Counted from the stretch's first letter, positions 15,347 through 23,958 are shown. The stretch: 64,000 nucleotides of DNA from DATNBU01 sp964476185 (GCA_964476185.1 CAYYZO010000002.1:1-64000), one strand, 5' to 3'. The notes: generated by a model from the letters alone, not told the origin. Numbers and translations are program-made.

Positions 15347-17995
15347 ATGAGCAAGGGCACGGTCTACCTGCTCGACACGAGCTTCTTCATCTTTCGCGCC
15401 TTCCACGCGCTGCCGCCGCTGACGAACTCGAAGGGAGTGCCGACCAACGCCGTGCACGGCGTCTCGACGATGCTCGAGAAGCTGATGCGCGACCGCAAGC
15501 CGCTCCTGATGGGCGCGTGCTTCGACACCGCGCGCGCGACGTTCCGGCGCGAACTCTATCCCGAGTACAAGGCCAACCGGCTCGAGCCCGACGAGGCGCT
15601 GCGGGTGCAGTTCCCGTTCGTGCGCCGCCTCGTCGCCGCGCTCGAGATCCCGGTGCTCGACCGCGAGGGCTACGAGGCCGACGACATCCTGGCCACCCTG
15701 GCGAAACGCTACGAGGACGAGGGCTACGACGTCGTGATCGTGACGGGCGACAAGGACCTCATGCAGTGCGTGACCGACCACGTCACGCTCTACGACCCGA
15801 TGCGCGACCAGGAGATCCGACGGGAAGAGGTGAAGGAGAAGTTCGGCGTCGGGCCGGAGGCCGTCGCGGACGTGCTCGGCCTGATGGGCGACAGCTCCGA
15901 CAACATCCCGGGTGTCCGCGGGGTGGGGCCGAAGACCGCGACCGCGCTGGTCGCGCACTTCGGCGGGATCGAGGAGATGCTCGCGCGCAGCGAGGAGATC
16001 GACGGCCTGCCGATCCGCGGGGCCGCCTCGGTGCGAAAGAAGATCGAGGACGGCGCCGAAACGGCACGCCTTTGCCGCCGGCTCGCCGAGGTCTGCCGCG
16101 ACGTGCCGATCGCCGTCGAGCCCGACGACCTGCGCCTCGGCCACCTCGCGACCGAGGAACTGACGGCGCTGGCCGAGGAACTGGAACTGCACCGCCTCGT
16201 GTCGCGGATGCGGACGCTGGCCGGCGACATCGGCTCGGCTCCTTATCCGAAGCGCGACGCGGAGCCGGAGCCCGGAAGGGCGGCCGCCGGGTCGCCGGTC
16301 CCCGGAGCGGCGCTGGAGCCGGTCCTCTCGGCGCCGGTCCCGCCGCCGGCAGCGGAGGACTTCGCCAGGACGGTCCCGGAACTGCAGGGCGACAAGGTCT
16401 TCGTCGCCGCCCGCGCCGAGCCCGGCTCGCCGTGGGCGGTCGCGCTCGGAGACGGGCACGCCTGCGCGCGGACCAGCGACCCCGAGGCGATTCGCCGCGC
16501 GCTGGCGTCGCTGGCCGATCGAGGCGCGGCCCTGGTCGGTCACGACCTCAAGTCCTTCGTGCGGGAGTTCGGGGCCGTGCCCGGACGCGGCGGCTTCGAC
16601 GTGGGCGTCGCCTCGTACCTTTGCGATCCGGAGGCCGGCGACCATTCGCGCGAAGACCTCTGCCGCCGCTTTCTCGGGGAAGTCGCCGCGGAGCCGACGG
16701 ATTCGCCCGAAACACTCCTTCAAATCAGCAGGTTGGCGGATTTTCTGGAGGCGCAGCTCGAGGTTCGTGAGCTCGGCGATCTCTATCGAACGCTCGAGCA
16801 TCCCCTGGTCGCGATCCTCGGCCGCATCGAGGCGCACGGCGTGCTGCTCGACCGCGCGGCCCTCGCCACGATGTCGAACGACCTCGAGCAGCGCATGGGC
16901 GAACTGGTCGAGAGGGTCTACGAGGCGGCCGGAACGCGCTTCAACATCCTGTCCCCGGTCCAGCTTCGCGAGATCCTGTACGAGAAGCTCGGGCTGCCGT
17001 CCAAGGGGATCAAGAAGACCAAGACCGGGCTTTCGACCGACAGCGACGCGCTCGAGTCCCTGGCGGGGCAGCACCCGCTTCCCGCCCTGGTGCTCGAGTA
17101 CCGGGCGATGGCCAAGCTCAAGTCCACCTACGTCGATGCGCTGCCGCGACTGGCCGACGAGGGCGGGCGTATCCACACGCGCCTGAACCAGACCGTCGCG
17201 GCCACGGGGCGGCTCTCGTCGAGCGACCCGAACCTGCAGAACATCCCCGTCCGCACCGAGGAGGGGGCCAAGATCCGGGCCGCCTTCGTGGCGCCGCCCG
17301 GGGCGCGGCTCGTCTCGGCCGACTACAACCAGATCGAACTGCGGGTGCTGGCGCACCTGTCGGCGGACGAGAACCTGATCGAGGCGTTCGCGTCCGGCCG
17401 GGACATCCACACGGCCACTTCGGCGGACATGTTCGACGTGCCGGTCGAGGAAGTGACGCCGGCGATGCGGCGGGAAGCGAAGGTGGTCAACTACGGCATC
17501 ATCTACGGGATGGGGTCCCAGCGCCTTTCCCGGGAACTCGGCATCGAGCGTGCTAAGGCCGAGGAATACATCAAGCGCTACTTTGAGAAGTTTCCCAAAG
17601 TCCAGCGGTTTTACGCGACGCAGCTCGACCACGCCCGCGAGAAGGGGTTCGTCGTGACGCTGATGGGCCGGCGCCGCTACCTGCCCGACATCACGAGCGA
17701 TCACGGGGGGCGGCGCCAGCTGGCCGAGCGGGTCGCGACCAACACCCCGATCCAGGGCAGCGCGGCCGACATCATCAAGAAGGCGATGGTGGATCTCGAC
17801 CGTGCGCTTCTGGACGCGCGGATGGAATCGAAGCTGGTTTTACAGATTCACGACGAGTTGTTACTCGAAGCCCCGGCCGACGAAGTGGACGAGGTCTCCC
17901 GTCTGGTCGTGCGGGTGATGGAAGGGGCGGTACGGCTGCTCGTCCCCGTCGTGGTCGACGTGGGGTCCGGGGCGACTTGGGCCGAGGCCCATTGA
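15347..17995 (+). CDS. polA: DNA polymerase I, proofreading site apparently lost
   Basis: 882 residues. N-terminal 5'-3' exonuclease domain (1 to about 290; YLLDTSFFIFRAFHALPP and DADDI-type acidic motifs). The middle domain aligns with the 3'-5' exonuclease fold but lacks its active site: the FDTET position reads VFVAARAEP, NLKYD reads DLKSF, and no YxxxD motif is seen. The polymerase domain is intact: motif A SADYNQIELR (Asp659), motif B REAKVVNYGIIYG, motif C QIHDELLLE. The O-helix residue equivalent to E. coli Phe762 (Taq Phe667) is Tyr. Role: Okazaki fragment and repair synthesis. 134 bp separate it from the barrel gene. Confidence 0.96.
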   Translation: MSKGTVYLLDTSFFIFRAFHALPPLTNSKGVPTNAVHGVSTMLEKLMRDRKPLLMGACFDTARATFRRELYPEYKANRLEPDEALRVQFPFVRRLVAALEIPVLDREGYEADDILATLAKRYEDEGYDVVIVTGDKDLMQCVTDHVTLYDPMRDQEIRREEVKEKFGVGPEAVADVLGLMGDSSDNIPGVRGVGPKTATALVAHFGGIEEMLARSEEIDGLPIRGAASVRKKIEDGAETARLCRRLAEVCRDVPIAVEPDDLRLGHLATEELTALAEELELHRLVSRMRTLAGDIGSAPYPKRDAEPEPGRAAAGSPVPGAALEPVLSAPVPPPAAEDFARTVPELQGDKVFVAARAEPGSPWAVALGDGHACARTSDPEAIRRALASLADRGAALVGHDLKSFVREFGAVPGRGGFDVGVASYLCDPEAGDHSREDLCRRFLGEVAAEPTDSPETLLQISRLADFLEAQLEVRELGDLYRTLEHPLVAILGRIEAHGVLLDRAALATMSNDLEQRMGELVERVYEAAGTRFNILSPVQLREILYEKLGLPSKGIKKTKTGLSTDSDALESLAGQHPLPALVLEYRAMAKLKSTYVDALPRLADEGGRIHTRLNQTVAATGRLSSSDPNLQNIPVRTEEGAKIRAAFVAPPGARLVSADYNQIELRVLAHLSADENLIEAFASGRDIHTATSADMFDVPVEEVTPAMRREAKVVNYGIIYGMGSQRLSRELGIERAKAEEYIKRYFEKFPKVQRFYATQLDHAREKGFVVTLMGRRRYLPDITSDHGGRRQLAERVATNTPIQGSAADIIKKAMVDLDRALLDARMESKLVLQIHDELLLEAPADEVDEVSRLVVRVMEGAVRLLVPVVVDVGSGATWAEAH

Positions 17996-18243
17996 CGGGG
18001 CCCGCGTCGCCGGAGCCGGCCCGCCACGAGCGGGACGAGGGGGCCGGGATCTCGCCGGTCCGGTGCCGCGACCTTGGTCCGTGGGTCGGACAACCGCGGG
18101 TCGACACGCGGCGGCCGATCCCCGCGATCCCGTGACGATCGTGGGCCGTCGCGGCCCGGAGGTGGTCCCGCCTCGGACAGCCCCGCGATTTTCCTTCGCT
18201 TCAAGCCCTGCTGCCGCCGAATAAGAGGCTACCACTACCGTCT

Positions 18244-18840
18244 ATGGGTCAGGAGCATGGAGACAGGCGGTTGGATCCTTCCGACGGCGAGCTCGTGGCC
18301 CTGGCCCAGGCTGGGGACCGGGATGCCGTCCAGAGCCTGCTCGAACGATACGAGCGGCGCCTCCTGTCGGTCATCGTCGGTATGGTACGAAACCCCGAAG
18401 ACGCCCGCGAGATCCTCCAGGAAACGTTCGTGCGAGCGTTCCGGAACCTCGACGGCTTCAAGGGCGAGTCGTCCTTCTACACCTGGATTTACCGGATCGC
18501 GATGAACCTGGCCATCGACCACCAGCGCCGCGGCGGGAAACGACCGCTCGTCGAGTTCGACGAGGCGATCGGCGTCAAGGAAGACGCCGTCGGCGACGGT
18601 TCCGCGATCCTCGGCACCGACCCTTTCAAGAGCGTGCGCAGTCGCGAACTCGGCAGGAAGATTTTCGAGGCGATCGAAAGTTTGACCCCCGATCATCGGG
18701 CGGTCATACTCCTGCGCGAAATCGACGGGTTGTCCTACGAAGAGATCAGTGAAGTCCTCGGCTGTTCTCTCGGTACCGTCATGAGCCGCCTGCATTACGC
18801 ACGAAAGAAGCTTCAATCCCGACTTCAGGAGATGCTCTGA
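18244..18840 (+). CDS. ECF-type RNA polymerase sigma factor (RpoE-like)
   Basis: 198 residues. Region 2 (LLERYERRLLSVIVGMVRNPEDAREILQETF, split across about residues 32-63) and FYTWIYRIAMNLAIDHQRR mark sigma2. Region 4 carries SYEEISEVLGCSLGTVMSRLHYARKKL, the DNA-binding helix pair. There is no region 3, as in ECF factors. The next gene, 2 nt away, encodes a zinc-finger anti-sigma factor, so activity is probably held off until an envelope signal arrives. No strong sigma70 promoter is visible in the 248 bp upstream; autoregulation is possible. Confidence 0.93.
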   Translation: MGQEHGDRRLDPSDGELVALAQAGDRDAVQSLLERYERRLLSVIVGMVRNPEDAREILQETFVRAFRNLDGFKGESSFYTWIYRIAMNLAIDHQRRGGKRPLVEFDEAIGVKEDAVGDGSAILGTDPFKSVRSRELGRKIFEAIESLTPDHRAVILLREIDGLSYEEISEVLGCSLGTVMSRLHYARKKLQSRLQEML

Positions 18841-18842
18841 CC

Positions 18843-19613
18843 GTGTCGTTGCGTTCCCAGACCTGTTCGCGAATCAGCTGCGCCGAGTTCGAGGCGTCGT
18901 TCGACCGTTACGTCGATGACATGCTCGATCCGCCGATGACCGAAGCCTGCGCGTTCCACGCCTCGATGTGTCCCGCGTGCGATCGCGAGGTCACGCGCTG
19001 GCAGCAGACCCGAATCCTTCTTTCGACGGCCGTGGCGGATTTCTCCACGGCCGTCGACGTTTCGAGCGTCCGCGACGACGTCTTCGCCGCTCTCGGCATG
19101 GAAGGCGACGCCGGGGAGTCGCGGCGACGCGGCGAGCGGCGCGAGGCCGGCCGCGAGCGCGGCCTGGACACTCGTCGTGACGGCGATCGAAGCGCGCGCC
19201 GCGCGGCTTCCTCGGCCCGTCGCGGGCGGCTGGCCGCGGCCTGGCGCTTCGCGTCGGCGGCGACGGTGTCGGCCGCGACGGCGGCGGCGGCCGTGATGCT
19301 TCTCTCTCCGGCCGGGAAATCGCCGGGCACCGGCAACGTCGTGGCGAGCGCCTCTTCGTCGTCGGCGGTGCAGGGAGCGGTCCGCAGCGTGGACTTCCAG
19401 CCGTGGTCGAAGGGGATGTTCGAGGACGTCGCGAGGGCGTCGTATTCCCCGCCGCCCTTGGCGCAGCCGAAGGTTTCGCACGTGGACGGCCTCGAAGCCG
19501 CCCCCGGGCAGTTGGTTTCCACCTGGGTCCAGCCGCGCACCAATGCCCGCGTGATCTGGGTGCAGGATCGCGGCGTCGGCGCGCCCGTACGCACGGCCGG
19601 TTTGACCAAATGA
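18843..19613 (+). CDS. Zinc-binding (ZAS) transmembrane anti-sigma factor
   Basis: 256 residues from GTG 18843, two nt after the sigma gene. The N-terminal domain holds His39-x3-Cys43-x2-Cys46 (FHASMCPACD) with Cys13 upstream, the zinc anti-sigma pattern. A basic linker (about 95-130) and a hydrophobic stretch rich in Ala/Val (about 136-158) give one membrane segment. The C-terminal 95 residues would be periplasmic and could sense or be cleaved. The ATGA overlap with the next gene suggests a three-gene envelope stress unit. Confidence 0.88.
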   Translation: MSLRSQTCSRISCAEFEASFDRYVDDMLDPPMTEACAFHASMCPACDREVTRWQQTRILLSTAVADFSTAVDVSSVRDDVFAALGMEGDAGESRRRGERREAGRERGLDTRRDGDRSARRAASSARRGRLAAAWRFASAATVSAATAAAAVMLLSPAGKSPGTGNVVASASSSSAVQGAVRSVDFQPWSKGMFEDVARASYSPPPLAQPKVSHVDGLEAAPGQLVSTWVQPRTNARVIWVQDRGVGAPVRTAGLTK

Positions 19614-20209
19614 AGGCCCGGCTGCGGCTGGTCGCGGCGGCGGCCTTCCTCGCTTGTCTCGCGCCTCCGGTCGCGACCGCCGAGAACCAGAACCGGACGA
19701 CGATCCAGATCTCGGCCGTGCTCGCGTCGAACGAGGGTCGCAAGTTCGACTCGCGCCTGTCGAGCCTCAAGACCGAGCTCAAGCAGCTCCGCTTCCGCAG
19801 CTACAGTCTCCTCAGCAGCGAATCCCGCGTGCTGCAGGGCAACGGCGGCCAGTGCGGCATCGAACTGCCGAACGGACGCTATCTTCACATCACCACGCGC
19901 GAGCACACGCCCGATCACCTGCGCCTGCACATCCTCCTCAACGAGGACAACCGGCCCGTCGTCAACACCTACGTGAAGCTCGAGCTCGGGTCGGTGGTGA
20001 TGCTCGGCGGACCACGGGACCCGAACGGCACGCTCGTGATCACGATCGGATCCCGGCCCTGGCGCGACGACGACGACACGCCGCCGTCCCGCAAGTCGGC
20101 GAGCCGCGACTCGATGCCTCCCGTGCAGCCGCAGGGACGCGAACTGGTGCCGATCGCGCCGCCGCCGCCGGCGCCGGCCGTCTCGGCGGTGCTGCCCGGC
20201 GCGAACTGA
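19610..20209 (+). CDS. Secreted protein of the sigma/anti-sigma operon, unknown function
   Basis: 199 residues. ATG 19610 overlaps the anti-sigma TGA (ATGA). A clear signal peptide (LRLVAAAAFLACLAPPVATA, then cut) is followed by a compact domain to about residue 150 with mixed charged strands (FRSYSLLSSESRVLQ, LPNGRYLHITTREH). A low-complexity Pro/Ala/Ser tail ends the protein. No family recognised. Being translationally coupled to the anti-sigma factor, it may be a periplasmic co-regulator or sensor of that system. Confidence 0.65.
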   Translation: MKARLRLVAAAAFLACLAPPVATAENQNRTTIQISAVLASNEGRKFDSRLSSLKTELKQLRFRSYSLLSSESRVLQGNGGQCGIELPNGRYLHITTREHTPDHLRLHILLNEDNRPVVNTYVKLELGSVVMLGGPRDPNGTLVITIGSRPWRDDDDTPPSRKSASRDSMPPVQPQGRELVPIAPPPPAPAVSAVLPGAN

Positions 20210-20234
20210 GCGCCGCCCCGGCACGGAGGTCCTC

Positions 20235-20528
20235 ATGGATTTCGAAGAAGCCCTGCGGGGACTCGGCACCTGGACGCGCAACGGCCGTCGCGACGACGAG
20301 GACGGCCCGACGTTCTCGACGCTGTTCTCGCCGGTCGATCCCTACAACCGCTGGCCGCTGCTCGTGCCGTTCGTGTCGGTCGCCGGCGCGGCGGCGGTCT
20401 TCCTGCTGACCGGCGTCGCGGCCGCGTCGCTCGTCGTGATGAGCTTCGCGCTGCTCGTCGTCGTCTTCCTGCTGAGCGAAGTCTTCGGCTACGAGGTCGT
20501 TCTTCCGCCCGGCATGGCGCCGCGCTAG
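20235..20528 (+). CDS. Small two-helix membrane protein, unknown function
   Basis: 97 residues, ATG 20235 with GGAGG six nt upstream. An N-terminal acidic/polar 40 residues (FSTLFSPVDPYNRWPLL) is followed by two hydrophobic segments (about 43-62 and 65-84). Last gene before a convergent hairpin. It is 25 bp after the secreted protein gene and probably shares its transcript. Not recognised. Confidence 0.6.
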   Translation: MDFEEALRGLGTWTRNGRRDDEDGPTFSTLFSPVDPYNRWPLLVPFVSVAGAAAVFLLTGVAAASLVVMSFALLVVVFLLSEVFGYEVVLPPGMAPR

Positions 20529-20540
20529 CGACGCCGCGTA

Positions 20541-20567
20541 CCGCTTCGTCGTGCCACGACGAAGCGG
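20541..20567. terminator. Bidirectional 13-bp hairpin between convergent operons
   Basis: Arms 20541-20553 and 20555-20567 are perfectly complementary about a single centre base. It lies 12 bp after the small membrane protein stop (plus) and 15 bp before the pseudo-E1 stop (minus). There is no U-tract on either side, so it may need Rho or act as a 3' end protector. Position and symmetry support a shared transcript end. Confidence 0.55.
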
Positions 20568-20582
20568 CGCCTTCGAAACACG

Positions 20583-21047
20583 CTACGAGGCGAGGAACGA
20601 CTCGTCGGCCAGGTCCCAACCGAGCAGCACGCAGCACGCCAGCGCGGCGACGTCGCACCCGGCGGCGTCGCGGGACGGGTCGGCGCGCGCAGGCCGGTCG
20701 GAGGAGCGGGGCAGGGCCGCGGCGGGATGCACGCCGCTTCGGAGCCCGCCTTCGTCGGTGGCCGACCAGCAGACCGGTCTCCCCGCGCTCGCGAGTCGCT
20801 CGCGCGTGCTTTCGTCGAGCGCCGGGGCGTCGGTCACGACGACGACGTCGATGCGGGCAGGGACCGCATCCGTCGAAGAGACGACGTGGACTCCCGCGGC
20901 GCGCAGGTAGACCGACGCCGCCCGGCACCCGCGCGCATCGCCCATCACGAGCGCCGTCGACCGGAGCAGCTTCTCCTGCCCCGAGGCTCCGACGCCCGGA
21001 ATCACGATCTGTCGCGCGTAGCGCTCGATCGCCTCGTCGTCCAGCAC
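20583..21047 (-). CDS. Degenerate E1-like (MoeB/ThiF) protein keeping the arginine-finger segment
   Basis: 154 residues from GTG 21047, four nt after the NIL gene. Residues 3-27 (ERYARQIVIPGVGASGQEKL) match the N-terminal segment of MoeB/ThiF, including Arg12, the equivalent of MoeB Arg14 that reaches into the partner's active site. The Rossmann start then aligns (GDARGCRAASVYLRAAGV against MoeB GLGGLGCAASQYLASAGV), but the GxGxxG is destroyed and the catalytic middle is missing. The last 25 residues resemble the closing helix of the fold. Likely inactive itself; probably a partner of the E1 at 23959-24693 in the same operon (inference). Confidence 0.7.
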   Translation of the reverse strand: MLDDEAIERYARQIVIPGVGASGQEKLLRSTALVMGDARGCRAASVYLRAAGVHVVSSTDAVPARIDVVVVTDAPALDESTRERLASAGRPVCWSATDEGGLRSGVHPAAALPRSSDRPARADPSRDAAGCDVAALACCVLLGWDLADESFLAS

Positions 21048-21051
21048 GGGA

Positions 21052-21291
21052 CTACTCGATCACGTTCTTTTCGATCGGCTCGACCTTGACGCCCTGCGCG
21101 GCGATCCACTTCACGGCGGCGTCGATCTCGCTCTGCTCGCCGTCGAGCTCGAGGCCGACGATCCCGATGTGATCGGAGATCGAAGCGCTGCGGATGTTCG
21201 TCACCACGCGGAACTTGCGGCCGACCTGGTAGATGATCGGTTCCTTGATCTTTTCCTGGCTGTACGTGAGGTAGAAGCGTTCAATCGCCAT
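21052..21291 (-). CDS. Stand-alone NIL-domain protein
   Basis: 79 residues from ATG 21291, 17 nt after the cysteine synthase stop. The sequence RFYLTYSQEKIKEPIIYQV and SISDHIGIVGLELDGEQ match the NIL domain (PF09383), the ferredoxin-like module that binds methionine at the end of the MetN transporter ATPase. Alone in a SAM-riboswitch operon it is best read as a methionine- or sulfur-responsive regulatory subunit. Direct partner unknown. Confidence 0.85.
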   Translation of the reverse strand: MAIERFYLTYSQEKIKEPIIYQVGRKFRVVTNIRSASISDHIGIVGLELDGEQSEIDAAVKWIAAQGVKVEPIEKNVIE

Positions 21292-21308
21292 GGGGGTCGT
21301 CCTGTGGG

Positions 21309-22322
21309 CTACCGCGATGCGGCGGCCTGCGCCGCGCCCTGCGCGGCGGCGAGCTCGTGCCGGTCGCGCCAGCCGAGCCAGAGGTTGGTGGAAAGATAGC
21401 GGTCGCCGTAGTCGGGGAGGATCGCGACGATGGTCGCCCGTTCGAGCGGGCGCGCGACCTCGATCGCGGCGACGACGGCGGCGCCGCAGGATTGCCCGAC
21501 CAGCAGCCCGTCGTCGGCCGCGAGCCGGTAGACCATGTCGTAGGCCGCGTCGGTCGCGACGCCGATCGTGCGATCGAGCTGCTCGCGATGGAAGATCCCC
21601 GGCACGATCGAGGAATCCATGTGCTTGAGGCCCTCGATGCCGTGGAACGCGTCGTCGGGCTCGACGGCGATCACCTGCACGCCGGCGTTGCGCTCCTTGA
21701 GATAGCGGCCGGTGCCCATCACCGTGCCGCCGGTGCCGACGGTCGCGACGAGGTGCGTGACCCCGCCGTCCGTCTGCTTCCAGATCTCGGGGCCGGTCGT
21801 CTGGTAGTGGGCGCGGGAGTTCGCCTCGTTGTTGTACTGGTCGGGCTTGAAGTAGCGCTCCGGCTCCTTCGCGTACAGCTCGCGCGCGAGCAGGATCGCG
21901 CCGTCCGAGCCTTCGAGCGGGCTCGAGTAGACGATCTCGGCGCCGTAGGCCGAGAGCACGCGCTTGCGCTCGCGCGACACGTTGGCCGGCATCACCAGCT
22001 TCACCGGGTAGCCGAGCGCCGCGCCGATCATCGCGAGCGCGATGCCGGTGTTGCCCGAGGTCGAGTCGAAGATCGTCTTCCCGGGCCGAAGCTCGCCGCT
22101 CGCCAGCCCCTCGCGCACCATGTTCCAGGCCGCGCGGGCCTTGACCGAGCCGCTCGGGTTCGCGCCCTCGAGCTTGCCGAGGATGCGGACCCCGGCCGGG
22201 ATCTGCGGCCGCACGCACGCGAGCTCGACGAGCGGCGTGTCGCCGATCAGGTCGAGGATCGTCAGCGCGTCGTCGGTCGTCGCCAGGCGACGCGGCGCGC
22301 TGACGGCGGCGGCGGCGGACAC
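21309..22322 (-). CDS. Cysteine synthase-like PLP enzyme (CysM/CysK family)
   Basis: 337 residues from GTG 22322. PLP-binding Lys61 in PSGSVKAR, substrate loop STSGNTGIAL and phosphate-binding GTGGTVMGTG are all present. It directly follows the CysO-like carrier gene, as cysM follows cysO in Mycobacterium tuberculosis, where CysM transfers sulfur from CysO thiocarboxylate to O-phosphoserine. The loop holding Mtb Arg220 reads EGLKHMDSS here, so substrate choice (O-acetylserine, O-phosphoserine or a homoserine ester) cannot be settled by eye. Confidence 0.88.
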   Translation of the reverse strand: MSAAAAVSAPRRLATTDDALTILDLIGDTPLVELACVRPQIPAGVRILGKLEGANPSGSVKARAAWNMVREGLASGELRPGKTIFDSTSGNTGIALAMIGAALGYPVKLVMPANVSRERKRVLSAYGAEIVYSSPLEGSDGAILLARELYAKEPERYFKPDQYNNEANSRAHYQTTGPEIWKQTDGGVTHLVATVGTGGTVMGTGRYLKERNAGVQVIAVEPDDAFHGIEGLKHMDSSIVPGIFHREQLDRTIGVATDAAYDMVYRLAADDGLLVGQSCGAAVVAAIEVARPLERATIVAILPDYGDRYLSTNLWLGWRDRHELAAAQGAAQAAASR

Positions 22323-22342
22323 GGGGATGGCCTCCGGCCGGC

Positions 22343-22621
22343 TCAGAGCCCGCCGGCGATCGCCGGGACGATGCTGATCTCGTCGCCGTCCTTGACGGGC
22401 GAGTTCGTGTTGTCGAGGAAGCGGATGTCGTCGCCGTTGACGTAGAGGTTCACGAAACGGCGGACGGCGCCCTCGCCGTCGCAGATGCGGTCCTTCAGGC
22501 CGGGGCAGCTCTTCTCGAGGTCGTCGAGCACGGCGGCGATCGTCGCGCCCTCGGCGGGCACGGCGTCCTTGCCTCCGGTGTACTTGCGAAGCGGGGTGGG
22601 GATGCGGACTCGAACGGACAT
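22343..22621 (-). CDS. CysO/MoaD-type ubiquitin-fold sulfur carrier protein
   Basis: 92 residues, beta-grasp fold. Close in pattern to mycobacterial CysO: VRIPTPLRKYTGG, RFVNLYVNGDDIRFL and DGDEISIVPAIAGG. The diglycine is at 90-91 but one extra residue, Leu92, follows it. The tail must therefore be trimmed before adenylation, and no JAMM protease gene lies in this operon. Neighbours (E1, cysteine synthase) support a role as thiocarboxylate donor for cysteine or homocysteine formation. The 63-bp gap upstream is the widest in the operon. Confidence 0.88.
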   Translation of the reverse strand: MSVRVRIPTPLRKYTGGKDAVPAEGATIAAVLDDLEKSCPGLKDRICDGEGAVRRFVNLYVNGDDIRFLDNTNSPVKDGDEISIVPAIAGGL

Positions 22622-22684
22622 TCCTGTCTCCTTGCGTTGCGGGGCGGTGAGGCCCGGGTCGTGGTTGCTTCGCGCGGGCGCGCC

Positions 22685-23944
22685 TCAGGCGGTGCGCCGC
22701 GCGGGTTCCTTCTGCGCGAGTTGCTCGTAGAGGCTGTCGAAGTCGCCGAGCTTCGCGCTGATCTCGTGCGGGACCGGCAGCGCGTCCTGCACGGCCTCGA
22801 TCGTCTTGTAGCCGTTGCCGGTCACGCAGATCACGATCGGCTCGTCTTTCGGGATGCGCCCCTTCTCGACGAGCTTCTTCGTGACGGCGACGGTGGTGCC
22901 GCCGGCCGGCTCGGTGAAGATGCCCTCGGTGCGCGCGAGCAGCCGAATGCCCTCGACGATCTCGTCGTCGGTGACGGAGTCGCCCCAGCCGCCGCTGTCG
23001 CGCACGGCGCCGAGCACGTAGTAGCCGTCGGCCGGGTTCCCGATCGCGATCGACTTGGCGATCGTGTTCGGCTTGACGGGGTCGATCAGGTCGGCGCCGC
23101 GGTGCAGCGCGCTGACGACCGGCGCGCAGCCGGCGGCCTGCGCCGAATAGATGCTGAAGCCGGTGTCCTCGACGAGCCCGACCTTGACGAGCTCCTCGAA
23201 GCCCTTCGCGATCTTCGGCAGGATCGTGCCGCCGGCGGTCGGCACGACGATGTGCTTCGGCAGCTTCCAGCCGAGCTGCTCGGCGACCTCGAATCCGTAG
23301 GTCTTCGCGCCCTCGGTGTAGAACGGCCGCAGGTTGATGTTCACGAACGCCCAGCCGTACTTGTCGGCGATCTCCGTGCACAGCCGGTTCACGTCGTCGT
23401 AGTTGCCGGAGATCGCGACGGCGGTAGGGCCGTAGATCGTCGAGCCGATGACCTTGCCTCGCTCGAGGTTGTTCGGGATGAAGATGAAGCAGCGCAGCCC
23501 GGCGCGCGCCGCGTGCGCCGCGACCGAGTTCGCGAGGTTACCCGTCGACGCGCACGACACCGTGTCGTAGCCGAACTCGACGGCGGCCGAGATCGCGACC
23601 GAGACGACGCGGTCCTTGTACGAGAACGTCGGGTGGTTGACCGAGTCGTCCTTGACGTAGAGTTCCTTGACGCCGAGCACCTCGGCGAGTCGGTCGGCCT
23701 TGACGAGCGGCGTGAACCCCGAGTAGAGGCCGACCTTCGGCTCGCCGGCCACCGGCAGCAGCTCGCGGTAGCGCCACAGGTTCCGCGGGCGCGACTCGAT
23801 CTTCTCGCGCGTGAGCACCTTCGCGATCGCGTCGTAGTCGTACTGGACCTCGAGCGGTCCGAAGCAGTACTCGCAAACGTGCAGCGCGCTCCAGGGATAG
23901 GCCTCGCCGCATTCGCGGCACTTCAGTCCTGTCGTGAAACTCAT
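22685..23944 (-). CDS. thrC: Threonine synthase-like PLP enzyme
   Basis: 419 residues, ATG 23944 after GGAG, 14 nt from the E1 stop. The N-terminal zinc-ribbon-like Cys9-x2-Cys12 and Cys24-x2-Cys27 precede the fold-type II PLP domain: Lys110 in TFSYKDR, ASTGNLANS, and PTAGGTILPK. The family converts O-phosphohomoserine to threonine. Placement beside a sulfur carrier and under SAM control is unusual for threonine synthesis alone; it may act in, or balance, use of phosphohomoserine for methionine. True catalytic specificity is not visible. Confidence 0.85.
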   Translation of the reverse strand: MSFTTGLKCRECGEAYPWSALHVCEYCFGPLEVQYDYDAIAKVLTREKIESRPRNLWRYRELLPVAGEPKVGLYSGFTPLVKADRLAEVLGVKELYVKDDSVNHPTFSYKDRVVSVAISAAVEFGYDTVSCASTGNLANSVAAHAARAGLRCFIFIPNNLERGKVIGSTIYGPTAVAISGNYDDVNRLCTEIADKYGWAFVNINLRPFYTEGAKTYGFEVAEQLGWKLPKHIVVPTAGGTILPKIAKGFEELVKVGLVEDTGFSIYSAQAAGCAPVVSALHRGADLIDPVKPNTIAKSIAIGNPADGYYVLGAVRDSGGWGDSVTDDEIVEGIRLLARTEGIFTEPAGGTTVAVTKKLVEKGRIPKDEPIVICVTGNGYKTIEAVQDALPVPHEISAKLGDFDSLYEQLAQKEPARRTA

Positions 23945-23958
23945 GATGCTTTCGCTCC

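Noticed and set aside
20583..21047. Pseudo-E1 as a simple decayed duplicate of the E1
   Set aside because: It preserves exactly the segment missing from the E1, has a clean frame, and is tightly spaced within the operon. Decay would not be expected to keep the complementary part. Not excluded without comparative data.
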